Shown here: piece after piece, positions 26,178-35,089 of the stretch
Layout of the letters: every line of letters starts with the position of its first letter
How positions within the stretch are numbered: position 1 is the first letter of the stretch
Assembly (NCBI GenBank): GCA_947576945.1
Contig: CANPTH010000024.1
Coordinates: forward strand, 1-58,898
Reading direction: 5' to 3'
Length of the DNA stretch: 58,898 nt
DNA from: an uncultured Lachnospiraceae bacterium
Lineage (GTDB): Bacteria > Bacillota > Clostridia > Lachnospirales > Lachnospiraceae
Program-made: the position numbers and the translations under genes
The notes under the pieces: model-generated
Database searches by the model: none
What the model saw: only the letters and a program-made list of their open reading frames with translations
What the model was told of the DNA's origin: nothing

Positions 26178-26591
26178 ATGCGAAAGTTTATTCACAATTA
26201 TATCCACTGCGGCCTGCTCGGCTGGTTTCTTGAAATTACCTTTACCGCTTTCCAGGCATTCCGCAGAAGGGACTTCAAACTGCCCGGCGTCACCTCGATC
26301 TGGATGTTTCCCATCTATGGACTGGCAGCCTTACTGGCTCCCCTCTGCCGCCTGCTCCGCCATCAGAATTTCATTTTCCGCGGTCTGGTCTATACCGGAA
26401 TCATCTTTACCGGGGAATTCCTGACCGGCATTCTTCTGCGCAGACGGGAACTGTGTCCCTGGAATTACGAGCGCTCCCGCTGGAATATCGCCAAAGTAAT
26501 TCGCTTAGATTACGCCCCCTGCTGGTTTGCCGCCGGACTGCTGTTCGAACGTCTTCTCCTGGAAACAGAAGAAACTCATCGAACCATCTGA
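26178..26591 (+). CDS. CmpB-like membrane protein (putative ABC transporter permease type IV)
   Basis: A 137-residue hydrophobic protein with the pattern of the ABC_trans_CmpB family: CGLLGWFLEITFTAF near the start, GVTSIWMFPIYGLAALLAPLCRLLR, then LVYTGIIFTGEFLTGILLRR and CPWNYERSRWNIAKVIRLDYAPCWFAAGLLFERLL. Three or four membrane segments are likely. The family name is historical and transport has not been shown to my knowledge. The ATG at 26178 follows AAAGGAAC; the longer open frame to the left has no such site. It is transcribed away from folC and converges on the PH-domain gene 14 bp downstream. Confidence 0.82.
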   Translation: MRKFIHNYIHCGLLGWFLEITFTAFQAFRRRDFKLPGVTSIWMFPIYGLAALLAPLCRLLRHQNFIFRGLVYTGIIFTGEFLTGILLRRRELCPWNYERSRWNIAKVIRLDYAPCWFAAGLLFERLLLETEETHRTI

Positions 26592-26605
26592 TCGGAAGAT
26601 TAATC

Positions 26606-27052
26606 CTACAGATCATCCTCGTCGATATCAGATGCATTGATATTCAATGTATTTAAGGTGCGGCGCTTTCTCCTTGCCTCTTCCGCTGCTTTCAGGATAT
26701 AGTTCTTGATTTCCCTGGCATTCCTGATATGCGTCAGAAACAGCTGCGGGTGCGTATTGTCGCCCGTATAGCATGCTACCGTACCCAATCCAAAAATCCG
26801 TTCTGCCAGGCTTACCTGCAGTTCCACATCCTGTATTTTATATAAATAGCAATCGTTCTCTTTTGTATTCAAAAGGCCCTCGTTGATGGTAATCACTTCA
26901 TCCGTCACTGTATATTTCGTAAATGTAAAAGGAAGTCCAAAGAATACCCACCGTTTCCGTTCCACATATTCTTTCCTCTCCCCTGTATCACGATCGTCAT
27001 CGCCTCTGTTAAGCGTCAATTCCTGCTCCAATGCCTCTGTCCTTGTCTCCAT
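26606..27052 (-). CDS. Bacterial PH-domain protein (YdbS/bPH2-like)
   Basis: A 148-residue soluble protein. After a charged N-terminus, FTFTKYTVTDEVITINEGLLNTKENDCYLYKIQDVELQVSLAERIFGLGTV matches the bacterial pleckstrin-homology pattern (YxxT-x-x-x-I-x-I-x-x-G-L...I-x-D-V-x-(x)n-R-x-x-G-x-G-T). VACYTGDNTHPQLFLTHIRNAREIKNYILKA completes it. Unlike YdbS it has no membrane segments. The start is the ATG at 27052 with GGAGG 5 bases upstream; ATGs at 27064 and 27055 overlap or crowd that site. Function unknown; PH domains often mediate protein contacts near membranes. Confidence 0.8.
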   Translation of the reverse strand: METRTEALEQELTLNRGDDDRDTGERKEYVERKRWVFFGLPFTFTKYTVTDEVITINEGLLNTKENDCYLYKIQDVELQVSLAERIFGLGTVACYTGDNTHPQLFLTHIRNAREIKNYILKAAEEARRKRRTLNTLNINASDIDEDDL

Positions 27053-27157
27053 CATTACCTCCATTCCAAAAACATCACACCTGTCAGATTACATACATAT
27101 CTTACTATAACACACCCCCTTCTTTTTGACAAATTTTTAGAGCTCGAAATGTACAGC

Positions 27158-27186
27158 TTGAAACTCGTATCTCTTTATGATATGAT
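27158..27186 (+). promoter_or_regulatory. Sigma-A promoter of the nitroreductase gene
   Basis: TTGAAA (27158-27163), a 17-bp spacer and TATGAT (27181-27186), 53 bp before the start at 27240. A further TTGACA at about 27126 has no well-placed -10. Confidence 0.7.
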
Positions 27187-27239
27187 ATACAAAATATAGG
27201 GAATTCGGACTAATCACACACTATAAGGAGGGTAAATCC

Positions 27240-27782
27240 ATGACTGCGAAAGAATGTATCCTGGGACGCAGAAGTATCCGCAGGTTTAAAGCCGATCCGG
27301 TTTCTCATGATCTGCTGGCACAGATCGTCGAGACCGCATCTTATGCTCCCAGTTGGAAGCATACACAAATCACCCGCTATATCGTTGTCGAAGGTGACCT
27401 GAAAGAAAAAATCGCTGAAGAAGGCACTTCTCTTTATCCCGGCAATGCTCCGATCATCTCCGGTGCGCCGGTTCTGGTTGCTGTTACCGTAATTAAGAAT
27501 CGCAGCGGTTACGAACGTGATGGTTCCTTCAGCACACCACGTGGTGACGGCTGGCAGATGTATGATGCCGGAGTCGCATCTCAGACTTTCTGCCTTGCCG
27601 CTTATGAACAGGGGCTTGGCACAGTTATCCTCGGCCTGTTCGATCAGGCTTCTATTGAGACCATGCTGCAGCTGCCGGAAGACAGAGAACTGGTGGCTCT
27701 TATTCCCGTTGGCTATCCGGATGAGGCGCCTGCCGCTCCCAGAAGGAAACCTGTAGAAGACTTGTTGTCCTATCAATCATAG
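27240..27782 (+). CDS. Nitroreductase family protein
   Basis: A 180-residue flavin (FMN) oxidoreductase. TAKECILGRRSIRRFKADPVSHD is the FMN-binding start of the family, YAPSWKHTQITRYIVVE the next block, DAGVASQTFCLAAYEQGLGTVILG the core helix, and ALIPVGYPDEAPAAPRRK the C-terminal NADPH/FMN region. Substrate is open; family members reduce quinones, nitroaromatics or dehalogenate. GGAGGG lies 9 bases before the ATG, and a good promoter lies upstream. A strong terminator follows the stop codon by 12 bp and separates the gene from pyrB. Confidence 0.9.
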   Translation: MTAKECILGRRSIRRFKADPVSHDLLAQIVETASYAPSWKHTQITRYIVVEGDLKEKIAEEGTSLYPGNAPIISGAPVLVAVTVIKNRSGYERDGSFSTPRGDGWQMYDAGVASQTFCLAAYEQGLGTVILGLFDQASIETMLQLPEDRELVALIPVGYPDEAPAAPRRKPVEDLLSYQS

Positions 27783-27794
27783 TTCCATATTTTA

Positions 27795-27825
27795 AATAGA
27801 AGAGAACATTCTCTTCTATTTTTTT
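27795..27825 (+). terminator. Intrinsic terminator directly before pyrB
   Basis: AATAGAAGAGAA (27795-27806) pairs with TTCTCTTCTATT (27809-27820) and is followed by seven T residues in all. It stands 12 bp after the nitroreductase stop and only 37 bp before the pyrB start, leaving little room for a separate promoter; it may serve as an attenuator of pyrBI. Confidence 0.92.
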
Positions 27826-27862
27826 GAGAAACAAAATTACTGAGAAAGAGGTAGAATAATTT

Positions 27863-28777
27863 ATGAGACATCTGATGAACCCACTGGACTTCAGCGTAGA
27901 AGAACTTGATAAGCTTTTCGATCTGGCAGAAGACATCGAAGCTGATCCCGCCAAATACGCCCATGCATGCACAGACCGCAAGCTGGCTACATGCTTCTAT
28001 GAACCCAGTACCCGGACAAGACTCAGCTTTGAAGCTGCCATGCTGAATCTGGGCGGACAGGTATTGGGATTCTCAGACGCCGGATCCTCCTCGGCTTCCA
28101 AAGGAGAAAGCGTATCCGATACGATCAGAGTTATTTCCTGCTACGCTGATATCTGTGCCATGCGCCATCCCAAGGAGGGTGCTCCCATGGTTGCTGCCGA
28201 ACGTTCCCGTATTCCGGTGATCAATGCCGGAGACGGCGGACACCAGCATCCAACGCAGACATTGACCGATCTTCTGACGATCCGTGCCCTAAAAGGAAGG
28301 CTTGGAAATTTTACCATCGGCCTCTGCGGAGATCTGAAATTCGGACGAACCGTACACTCACTGATCAACGCTCTGATCCGTTATACCGATATCCATTTCA
28401 TCTTCATCTCTCCTCCAGAGCTGAAAGTTCCCGATTATATCACGGATATGCTGCGTGAGAAAGGCATTACTTATGAGGAAGTGATCCGTCTGGAGGACAG
28501 CATCTCACAGTTGGATCTATTGTATATGACCAGAGTCCAGCGGGAACGTTTTTTCAATGAGGAAGATTATGTCCGTTTAAAGGATTTCTATATACTGAAT
28601 AAAGAAAAAATGAAATCAGCCAAACCGGATATGCTGGTACTGCATCCACTCCCGCGGGTCAATGAGATCTCCGTGGAAGTAGATGACGATCCACGGGCCG
28701 TTTATTTCAAACAGGCGCAGTACGGCGTCTATGTCAGAATGGCTCTGATCCTCACTCTGCTTAATTCTGCAGATTAA
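27863..28777 (+). CDS. pyrB: Aspartate carbamoyltransferase, catalytic subunit
   Basis: Joins carbamoyl phosphate and aspartate to carbamoyl aspartate in pyrimidine synthesis. The 304-residue protein carries [16 protein letters not shown] (carbamoyl phosphate site, about 49-64), [18 protein letters not shown] with the Ser/Lys loop, [52 protein letters not shown] and [12 protein letters not shown]. All active-site blocks are intact. AGAGGT lies before the ATG. pyrI follows 79 bp downstream, so this is the class B holoenzyme with a regulatory chain rather than the unregulated Bacillus type. Confidence 0.98.
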   Translation: MRHLMNPLDFSVEELDKLFDLAEDIEADPAKYAHACTDRKLATCFYEPSTRTRLSFEAAMLNLGGQVLGFSDAGSSSASKGESVSDTIRVISCYADICAMRHPKEGAPMVAAERSRIPVINAGDGGHQHPTQTLTDLLTIRALKGRLGNFTIGLCGDLKFGRTVHSLINALIRYTDIHFIFISPPELKVPDYITDMLREKGITYEEVIRLEDSISQLDLLYMTRVQRERFFNEEDYVRLKDFYILNKEKMKSAKPDMLVLHPLPRVNEISVEVDDDPRAVYFKQAQYGVYVRMALILTLLNSAD

Positions 28778-28856
28778 ACGGCAAAAACAGACACAGCTCA
28801 TTTACGAGATCTGCCTGCGGTAAGCCAAACAATATAACCAGGAAAGGAACATGAAC

Positions 28857-29297
28857 ATGTTAAATGTAGGAAAAATTGAAGAAGGCTTCGTACTGGATCA
28901 TATCAAAGCCGGTAAAAGCCTCTCCATCTATCACCATCTGCAGTTGGACAAACTGGACTGCACCGTAGCGATCATCAAAAATGCCCGCAGCAACAAGATG
29001 GGTAAAAAGGATATCCTGAAAGTAGAATGTGACATTAATACTTTAAATTTGGATGTTCTGGCCTTCATAGACCACAATATAACCGTCAATGTAATCAAAG
29101 ATGGTAAGATCGTAGACAAGAAAGAGCTTATCCTGCCAAAGGAGATCCGAAACGTGATCAAATGCCGAAATCCACGCTGCATCACTTCCATAGAACAGGA
29201 ACTCCCTCATATTTTCGTACTTGCTGATGAAAAGAAGGAAATCTACCGTTGTAAATACTGTGAAGAGAAGGCCGGCAAATCGGCATCGGCTTGGTAA
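28857..29297 (+). CDS. pyrI: Aspartate carbamoyltransferase, regulatory subunit
   Basis: Binds nucleotides (CTP, UTP, ATP) and holds the catalytic trimers together. The 146-residue product has the allosteric domain (GFVLDHIKAGKSLSIYHHLQL) and a zinc domain with Cys103, Cys108, Cys132 and Cys135 in C-x4-C...C-x2-C spacing, matching the E. coli subunit with a shift of six. I chose the ATG at 28857 (GGAAC 8 bases upstream); an ATG two codons earlier is very close to the AAAGGA. It ends in a hairpin terminator. Confidence 0.97.
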   Translation: MLNVGKIEEGFVLDHIKAGKSLSIYHHLQLDKLDCTVAIIKNARSNKMGKKDILKVECDINTLNLDVLAFIDHNITVNVIKDGKIVDKKELILPKEIRNVIKCRNPRCITSIEQELPHIFVLADEKKEIYRCKYCEEKAGKSASAW

Positions 29298-29321
29298 AAA
29301 CATCAGAACATATACTAAAAT

Positions 29322-29353
29322 AACACCATGAAAGCTGATACTTTCATGGTGTT
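29322..29353. terminator. Terminator between pyrI and the HD-GYP gene
   Basis: AACACCATGAAAG (29322-29334) pairs perfectly with CTTTCATGGTGTT (29341-29353). It serves the convergent pyrBI and HD-GYP transcripts; the T run is better on the minus strand. Confidence 0.85.
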
Positions 29354-29358
29354 ACTGT

Positions 29359-30435
29359 TTATGCCTCTTTCTGGCTGTTTATAACAATTGCCTCAAATTC
29401 TTCTCTGGCCGATCCCAGACACTCCATCAATTTCGGAGAGAAAATCCCGCATTTACCGTTAATAATCATATCATATGCTACATCCAACGGGAATGCCGCT
29501 TTATAGACTCTTTTATGTACCAAAGCATCATATACATCGGCTACAGACACAATCTGGGCCGCGATCGGAATCTCTTCTCCTTTCAAATGATCGGGATAAC
29601 CTCTTCCGTCATACCGCTCATGATGATGTCTGCAAATCTCATAGCTGACCCTGCGATATTCGCCCTGCTGAATGTCTCCCAACATATCAATGACATCACA
29701 GCCCCTGGTCGTATGAGATTTCATCACATCAAATTCTTCATCGGAAAGCTTACCAGGCTTCAGAAGAATACCGTCAGGTATCACGATCTTACCTACGTCG
29801 TGCAGAGCCGCAGCAGAAGTAATGATATTGATCATATTCTCATCAAGGCCATACTCCGGGTGCTCCTTAGCCACATGCTTTGCCAGTATATTCGTAAATG
29901 TCTTTACACGCTTAACGTGGTCTCCGGATTCCAGGTTACGGAACTCCACCACATTACTCATAACATCTATGATATGGTCGTTCATATGACGCAGTTCTTC
30001 TGCCTGTTTACGCAGCACTTTCGTCTGTATTTCCACCATTTCTTCCAGATGACGCTTATTATAGTACAGATCGATCACGTTTCTGGTACGCTGTTTTACA
30101 ATATAGGCATCAAACGGTTTCTTAATAATATCGCTTGCACCCAGCCGATAGGCATCACGCTCGATCTGCGTTGTTGCCTCACCGGTGATCAAAAGCACTG
30201 GAATGTTGTCGATCCAGTTACGCTTTTTCATCTCTTCCAGTACTTCAACGCCATTCATAACAGGCATAACAACATCCAAAAGGACAACTGAAATCTCCTC
30301 AGGCTTAGCGGCAATGATATCCATAGCCTCTTTACCGTTAGCTGCCTGAATTGTTTCATAGTCATGAAACATCTCACAAAGAATCTCTCTGTTAATATCT
30401 ACGTCGTCGACAATCAGTATGGTTGATTTATTCAT
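29359..30435 (-). CDS. Response regulator with HD-GYP domain
   Basis: A 358-residue protein that joins a receiver domain to a cyclic-di-GMP phosphodiesterase-type domain (RpfG-like). Receiver at 1-120: ILIVDDVDINREIL with acidic pair, phosphoacceptor Asp in VVLLDVVMPVMNG, and KKPFDAYIV with the conserved Lys. A linking helix (YYNKRHLEEMVEIQTKVLRK) leads to HD-GYP at about 165-350: HVKRVKTF, ALHDVGKIVIPD, HHHERYDGRGYPDHLKGEEIP, DVYDALVHKR. The HD and GYP residues needed for c-di-GMP hydrolysis are all present. ATG at 30435 has GGAGGG 5 bases upstream. No partner kinase or diguanylate cyclase gene is in the window. Confidence 0.94.
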   Translation of the reverse strand: MNKSTILIVDDVDINREILCEMFHDYETIQAANGKEAMDIIAAKPEEISVVLLDVVMPVMNGVEVLEEMKKRNWIDNIPVLLITGEATTQIERDAYRLGASDIIKKPFDAYIVKQRTRNVIDLYYNKRHLEEMVEIQTKVLRKQAEELRHMNDHIIDVMSNVVEFRNLESGDHVKRVKTFTNILAKHVAKEHPEYGLDENMINIITSAAALHDVGKIVIPDGILLKPGKLSDEEFDVMKSHTTRGCDVIDMLGDIQQGEYRRVSYEICRHHHERYDGRGYPDHLKGEEIPIAAQIVSVADVYDALVHKRVYKAAFPLDVAYDMIINGKCGIFSPKLMECLGSAREEFEAIVINSQKEA

Positions 30436-30613
30436 GATACCCTCCATGCTTTCGCCCTGCGGAATCTCAAGCCTATATGGAGAATACCCGGTGTTCGAGT
30501 ATTCTCCAGCCACCTCTCATTCCAATCTGCTGCGTTCTGTTTCGCAGACAAAATCCACTTTGCTGCCTTTCAGCCATTCACCTGTAAACAAATATTCTTC
30601 CTACAAAAACATT

Positions 30614-32704
30614 CTAAACCTGAGCCACATCCTTCATGGAGAAGCTCATTCTGCCCATCTTATCCTTACCAAGACAGACTACTGTCACCTTATCTCCTAA
30701 AGTCAGAACATCTTCCACATGATTGATCCTCTCTCTGGCAATCTTGGAGATATGGACCATTCCTTCCTTGCCGGGTGCAAACTCAACAAAAGCGCCGAAC
30801 TCTTTGATGCTGACCACAGTTCCCTTAAAGATCTGTCCCTCTTCGAAGTCTGTCACGATCGTCTTGATCATCTCCACAGCCTTATCCATCATGCTCTTAT
30901 CTGTACCACATACGGACACCTGTCCGTCATCGGTAATATCAATCTTAACACCTGTGCGGGCGATGATCTCGTTGATGGTCTTACCACGCTGCCCCACTAC
31001 GTCACCGATCTTCTCAGGATCGATCTGTACAGAAATAATCTTAGGCGCATAAGGTCCAACTTCCTTACGAGGCGCCGCGATAGCCGGCACCATACACTCA
31101 GCCATAATGAATTCTCTTGCCTCACGGCATCTTGCAATGGCTCCTTCCACGATCGGCTTTGTCAGTCCATGGATCTTAATGTCCATCTGGATCGCCGTGA
31201 TACCGTCATGGGTACCCGTCACCTTAAAGTCCATATCACCGAAAAAGTCTTCCAATCCCTGAATATCTGTCAGCAAAACGAAATCATCATCTGTATCTCC
31301 AGTCACAAGACCACAGGATATACCTGCAACCATCTTCTTGATCGGCACGCCTGCCGCCATCAATGACATACAGGATGCACAGGTGGAAGCCATGGATGTA
31401 GAACCGTTGGATTCAAACGTCTCGGACACCGTACGAATCGCATACGGGAATTCTTCCTCGGAAGGCAGTACCGGGATCAACGCCCGCTCTGCCAGTGCTC
31501 CATGTCCGATCTCTCTTCTGCCCGGTCCACGGCTTACCTTCGTCTCCCCTACAGAATAAGACGGGAAATTGTAATGATGCATATATCTCTTACTCGTTAT
31601 ATTTTCATCCAGGCCATCCACTCTCTGAACTTCCGACAACGGCGCCAGCGTACACACATTGCAGATCTGTGTCTGACCACGCGTGAACATAGCAGAGCCG
31701 TGCACTCTCGGAATAATATCCACTTCCGCCGCAAGGGGCCTGATCTGATCCAGTGCCCGGCCGTCCGGACGCTTATGATCTTTCAGGATCATCTTGCGCA
31801 CCGTTTTCTTCTGATACTGGTATACCGCCTCACCCAGCACAGCAAGATATTCTTCGTTCTCCGCAAATGCCTCCTCCAGCTTAGCCGTGATATTTCTGAT
31901 ATTCTCCTCACGCACCTGCTTCTCATCCGTGAAGACAGCTGTCTCCATCTCCTCAGGTGTTATGATCTTCTTCATATCCTCGAACATCTGCTCCGGAATC
32001 GCACAACTTTCATAGGTATGCTTCGGCTTACCCACTTCCGCAACGATCTTATTGATAAATTCAATGATCGTCTGATTCACCTCATGTGCTTTATAGATCG
32101 CCTCCAGCACTCTGTTTTCCGGCACTTCATTCGCACCCGCCTCAATCATCATCACTTTCTGTGCCGTGGAAGCAACCGTCATCTTCAGATCGCCTTTATC
32201 CCACTGCTCCTGGGAAGGATTCACGATCAGCTCTCCGTCCATCATTCCCATCTGCGTCATTGCACAGGGTCCGTCAAACGGAATGTCTGAAATGCAGGTT
32301 GCGATAGCTGTTCCAATCATCGCCACCAATTCCGGACGACATGCCGGATCCACACTCATAACCATATTATTCAGTGTAACGTCATTGCGGTAATCCTTCG
32401 GGAACAAGGGACGCATCGGTCTGTCGATCACACGACTGGTAAGAACCGCATTCTCAGAAGCCTTACCCTCTCTCTTATTAAAGCCGCCCGGAATCTTCCC
32501 TACGGAATACAGCTTCTCTTCATATTCAACACTACAGGGGAAGAAATCAATTCCCTCCCTCGGTTTCTCCGACGCCGTGGCCGTTGATAATACCGTTGTC
32601 TCTCCATACTGCATAAAAGCGCAGCCATTAGCCTGTTTACCTACTCTGCCAATATCCGCCCGAAGGGTGCGGCCGGCCAGTTCCATTGTATAAGTCTTAT
32701 ACAT
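30614..32704 (-). CDS. pnp: Polyribonucleotide nucleotidyltransferase
   Basis: Phosphorolytic 3'-5' exoribonuclease. The 696 residues follow the family order: first RNase PH domain (LAGRTLRADIGRVGKQANG, FFPCSVEYEEKLYSVGKIPGGFNKREGKASENAVL), helical domain, second RNase PH domain (HGSAMFTRGQTQ, FPSYSVGETKVSRGPGRREIGHGALAERAL, FESNGSTSMAS, DIQGLEDFFGDMDFKVTGT), then KH (GKTINEIIARTGVKIDITDDG) and S1 (FKGTVVSIKEFGAFVEFAPGKEGMVHIS). The start at 32704 has GGAGAAGATC before it. It lies downstream of rpsO on the same strand, as in many bacteria, with a terminator between. Confidence 0.98.
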   Translation of the reverse strand: MYKTYTMELAGRTLRADIGRVGKQANGCAFMQYGETTVLSTATASEKPREGIDFFPCSVEYEEKLYSVGKIPGGFNKREGKASENAVLTSRVIDRPMRPLFPKDYRNDVTLNNMVMSVDPACRPELVAMIGTAIATCISDIPFDGPCAMTQMGMMDGELIVNPSQEQWDKGDLKMTVASTAQKVMMIEAGANEVPENRVLEAIYKAHEVNQTIIEFINKIVAEVGKPKHTYESCAIPEQMFEDMKKIITPEEMETAVFTDEKQVREENIRNITAKLEEAFAENEEYLAVLGEAVYQYQKKTVRKMILKDHKRPDGRALDQIRPLAAEVDIIPRVHGSAMFTRGQTQICNVCTLAPLSEVQRVDGLDENITSKRYMHHYNFPSYSVGETKVSRGPGRREIGHGALAERALIPVLPSEEEFPYAIRTVSETFESNGSTSMASTCASCMSLMAAGVPIKKMVAGISCGLVTGDTDDDFVLLTDIQGLEDFFGDMDFKVTGTHDGITAIQMDIKIHGLTKPIVEGAIARCREAREFIMAECMVPAIAAPRKEVGPYAPKIISVQIDPEKIGDVVGQRGKTINEIIARTGVKIDITDDGQVSVCGTDKSMMDKAVEMIKTIVTDFEEGQIFKGTVVSIKEFGAFVEFAPGKEGMVHISKIARERINHVEDVLTLGDKVTVVCLGKDKMGRMSFSMKDVAQV

Positions 32705-33025
32705 GATCTTCTCTCCTTTTCTCCCATTCCCGCAAAGTGAAACCATAGTCATAAAGTGAAGATATCTCCACGGTACAGACCTGAGTCCACTCATATCCAC
32801 TCTGCGAAAACATACTATATGACAGGCAGAAGATGCCGAAACTACAAATATCTGCACAAAGCGGCAGCTTTACTCTCATTGCTGCTCCTTGTACATATAT
32901 TTGTGGTCTCGGATGCTTCTTCTACCCATACATCGCCATTTGCTCCACGCCGTATCATCTGACTTCATAAAACATATTTCCGCAAAGTCATTTCCACCGG
33001 ACGTTCTCCTGTCATGATGAAACCG

Positions 33026-33070
33026 AAAAGGCGAACGAGACTGGATATAATCCAGCCTTACATCCGCCTT
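33026..33070 (-). terminator. rpsO terminator in the rpsO-pnp gap
   Basis: On the minus strand AAGGCG...CGCCTT forms an outer stem around CTGGAT/ATCCAG, followed by TTTT. It lies 8 bp after the rpsO stop. The rest of 32705-33025 shows no gene and no promoter that I would defend; pnp may be fed by read-through plus a weak local promoter. Confidence 0.8.
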
Positions 33071-33077
33071 CTTGATC

Positions 33078-33344
33078 TTATTTCCTCAGTCCAAGTCTTT
33101 CAATCAGAGAACGATATCTCGTGATATCCTTATTCTTCAGGTAAGCGAGCAGACCGCGTCTCTGACCAACCATCTTAAGCAGACCACGTCTGGAATGGTG
33201 ATCTTTCGGATTCGCCTTAAGATGCTCCGTCAACTCCTGAATCCTGGCTGTAAGAACCGCCACCTGTACCTCCGGTGAACCTGTATCGCCAGGTGTTCTT
33301 GCATACTCATTAATAACTGCTGTTTTCTTTTCTTTAGAAATCAT
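33078..33344 (-). CDS. rpsO: 30S ribosomal protein S15
   Basis: Primary 16S rRNA binding protein of the small subunit. The 88 residues show the standard pattern [59 protein letters not shown] in outline, with the conserved D-H-H-S-R-R-G-L rRNA-contact segment. AAAGGAG lies 7 bases before the ATG. The long structured leader (33360-33440) suggests the autoregulation known for rpsO in several bacteria. Confidence 0.98.
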   Translation of the reverse strand: MISKEKKTAVINEYARTPGDTGSPEVQVAVLTARIQELTEHLKANPKDHHSRRGLLKMVGQRRGLLAYLKNKDITRYRSLIERLGLRK

Positions 33345-33359
33345 TTTTTCTCCTTTCCT

Positions 33360-33440
33360 GCAGGGGATCGCTCTATAACCCCTTTAACCGCCGGACACCA
33401 AGATCGGGTTGGAGCCTCCCGTCTCCGAGTGTCAGCTGTC
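33360..33440 (-). promoter_or_regulatory. Structured rpsO leader, possible S15 control element
   Basis: On the minus strand GACAC (33433-33429) pairs with GTGTC (33397-33393), enclosing CGGG/CCCG; then GGGG (33382-33379) pairs with CCCC (33366-33363) just before the ribosome binding site. The fold would sit between the promoter at 33480-33508 and the start codon. S15 represses its own translation through such leaders, but the folds differ between phyla. Confidence 0.5.
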
Positions 33441-33479
33441 TCCTATTTGTAAAGAGCTTCTGCACTTCACACATCGACT

Positions 33480-33508
33480 ATTCTACCATACATAGTATAG
33501 CTTGTAAA
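33480..33508 (-). promoter_or_regulatory. Sigma-A promoter of rpsO
   Basis: On the minus strand TTTACA (33508-33503), a 17-bp spacer and TAGAAT (33485-33480), giving a leader of about 130 nt. Confidence 0.7.
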
Positions 33509-33533
33509 GTATTTTGATGTCTGTATAACTCGC

Positions 33534-33556
33534 AAAATCGCATACAGAGCGATTTT
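33534..33556 (-). terminator. Terminator of the NlpC/P60 gene
   Basis: AAAATCGC (33534-33541) pairs with GCGATTTT (33549-33556). It lies about 70 bp after the stop at 33628; the stem itself supplies the trailing T residues. Confidence 0.6.
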
Positions 33557-33627
33557 ACTCGCGAAACAGTGCAAAGCTGAACTGTTACAAGGCCTTACCG
33601 ACACTACTGTCAAAGCTCACTTACAAT

Positions 33628-34914
33628 TTAGTCCTGCAGGATTCTGACCGCCTTAACCGGACTTCTGTATGACACATTGGAAATACGGATCCCTGTCTTA
33701 GGGTTGCTGGCATGAATCACCTGTCCGCCGCCGATATAGATGGCCACATGATTGATGGTTCTGCCGTTGCCATAGAAAATCAGGTCTCCCGGCTGTGCCT
33801 CCGATACTTTAATAGTGGTTCCGCTGTTCGCCTGAGCCACCGAAGAATGCGGAAGGCTCACACCATATTTCTTAAAAATGCTTAACACATAGCCGGAACA
33901 GTCCGCTCCTTTCGTCAGGCTCGTACCGCCCCACACATAAGGATTGCCCAGGAACTCTTTCGCATACTGACACAGATCCACACGCACATCGGATACACCT
34001 TGTCCATAGAACAGCTCTGTCATCGTGACCGCCGTCGCCAACTCAGAACTGACTTCCACATACTCCGCCGAAACGAACACTTCCTCGTCATCCAGATAAA
34101 CTCTGACCCAGTCGCCCTCTACCCCGGCCACTTCCAGTTCTTCTCCATTCGGCACCAGAGTGATCACCTCGGAATCCGTATTGGCCTGCGCCCTGACCTT
34201 CAGACTGTCTGTCGTAACATGCGCCATGGTCACTGCCAGCTCCTCTGCTCTGCGCTTGGCCGGTATTCCTGTTAACAGATATTCCAGACTGACATATCCA
34301 TCTACCTTACCGGATCTGATATGTGCCCACGTGTCATCACTGTCCAGCACCTCGCAGGCCGCATCCTTTGGAAGCTTGCCAACCAGCTTGCCGTCCTCCG
34401 CCGCAGCCGCACGGATATTCAGATTATTGTCCACATTGGCAATTCCCAGATTCGTATATCCCCAATTGGCATTCTTAGCTTTCTCATATGCCCTGGCATA
34501 CTCCGTTTCCGTCTTGGTCTCTTCCAGAATCTTCCCGGAACCGATACCGTCACCCAAAATTTCTTTCAGGGAACTGCCCTTCTGTACCGATTCCTCTTTC
34601 TCGATAACAGAATCGTCAATCTGTTCTTCCCCATCCTCTTTGACATCCCGGCTCCCTATTCCAGCCGCTTCGCCCGCAACACCGCTTTCCGTTCCGGTTT
34701 CACTGCCGGTTTTGTCTGACGCATCGCCCTCCTCTGCAGTTGTCTCTGTCTCCGCTTCATGTGCTGCGTCTTCTGACGTATCTCCGCCTTCTATTGTTTC
34801 TGCTGTGATCGTTCCTATCGGCAAAAGATCCGGAATATTAGATGCTCTTGTCTGCAGCGGCATAAAAAGTAACAGACAACCTGCCAGCAGATACATAATC
34901 TCTCTTCTTTTCAT
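33628..34914 (-). CDS. Secreted NlpC/P60 peptidoglycan hydrolase with SH3 domains
   Basis: A 428-residue exported cell-wall endopeptidase. Residues 1-24 are a signal peptide (MKRREIMYLLAGCLLLFMPLQTRA-like, cut near TRA). Residues about 35-145 are a low-complexity acidic region rich in Glu, Thr, Ser and Gly. Two SH3b domains follow (NLNIRAAAAEDGKLVGKLPKDA near 165 and SLKVRAQANTDSEVITLVPNGE near 240). The C-terminal NlpC/P60 domain has the catalytic Cys in GADCSGYVLSIFKKYG and His in NHVAIYIGGGQVIHAS. It likely cleaves stem peptides. Located after a Na/Pi-type transporter gene with a 175-bp gap; own terminator downstream. Confidence 0.94.
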   Translation of the reverse strand: MKRREIMYLLAGCLLLFMPLQTRASNIPDLLPIGTITAETIEGGDTSEDAAHEAETETTAEEGDASDKTGSETGTESGVAGEAAGIGSRDVKEDGEEQIDDSVIEKEESVQKGSSLKEILGDGIGSGKILEETKTETEYARAYEKAKNANWGYTNLGIANVDNNLNIRAAAAEDGKLVGKLPKDAACEVLDSDDTWAHIRSGKVDGYVSLEYLLTGIPAKRRAEELAVTMAHVTTDSLKVRAQANTDSEVITLVPNGEELEVAGVEGDWVRVYLDDEEVFVSAEYVEVSSELATAVTMTELFYGQGVSDVRVDLCQYAKEFLGNPYVWGGTSLTKGADCSGYVLSIFKKYGVSLPHSSVAQANSGTTIKVSEAQPGDLIFYGNGRTINHVAIYIGGGQVIHASNPKTGIRISNVSYRSPVKAVRILQD

Positions 34915-35089
34915 AACTTATGTTCATCCTCTCGGGTTTGTTCTGGCACCCCGGTCAGCAGTGTCTTTTGCCGCTGTCCGATCGTACACATAGAATCTGT
35001 TACACTTTTTGTTCATACTTTGTAATATTTCCGTAACATTTCCGAGAGTTATTATAACAGCAGAAGCGTCATCTGTCAAACAACTATTT

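Noticed and set aside
34160..34993. 277-codon plus-strand frame rich in Ser and Ala
   Set aside because: Antisense to the NlpC/P60 gene, whose signal peptide, SH3 and catalytic motifs are clear.
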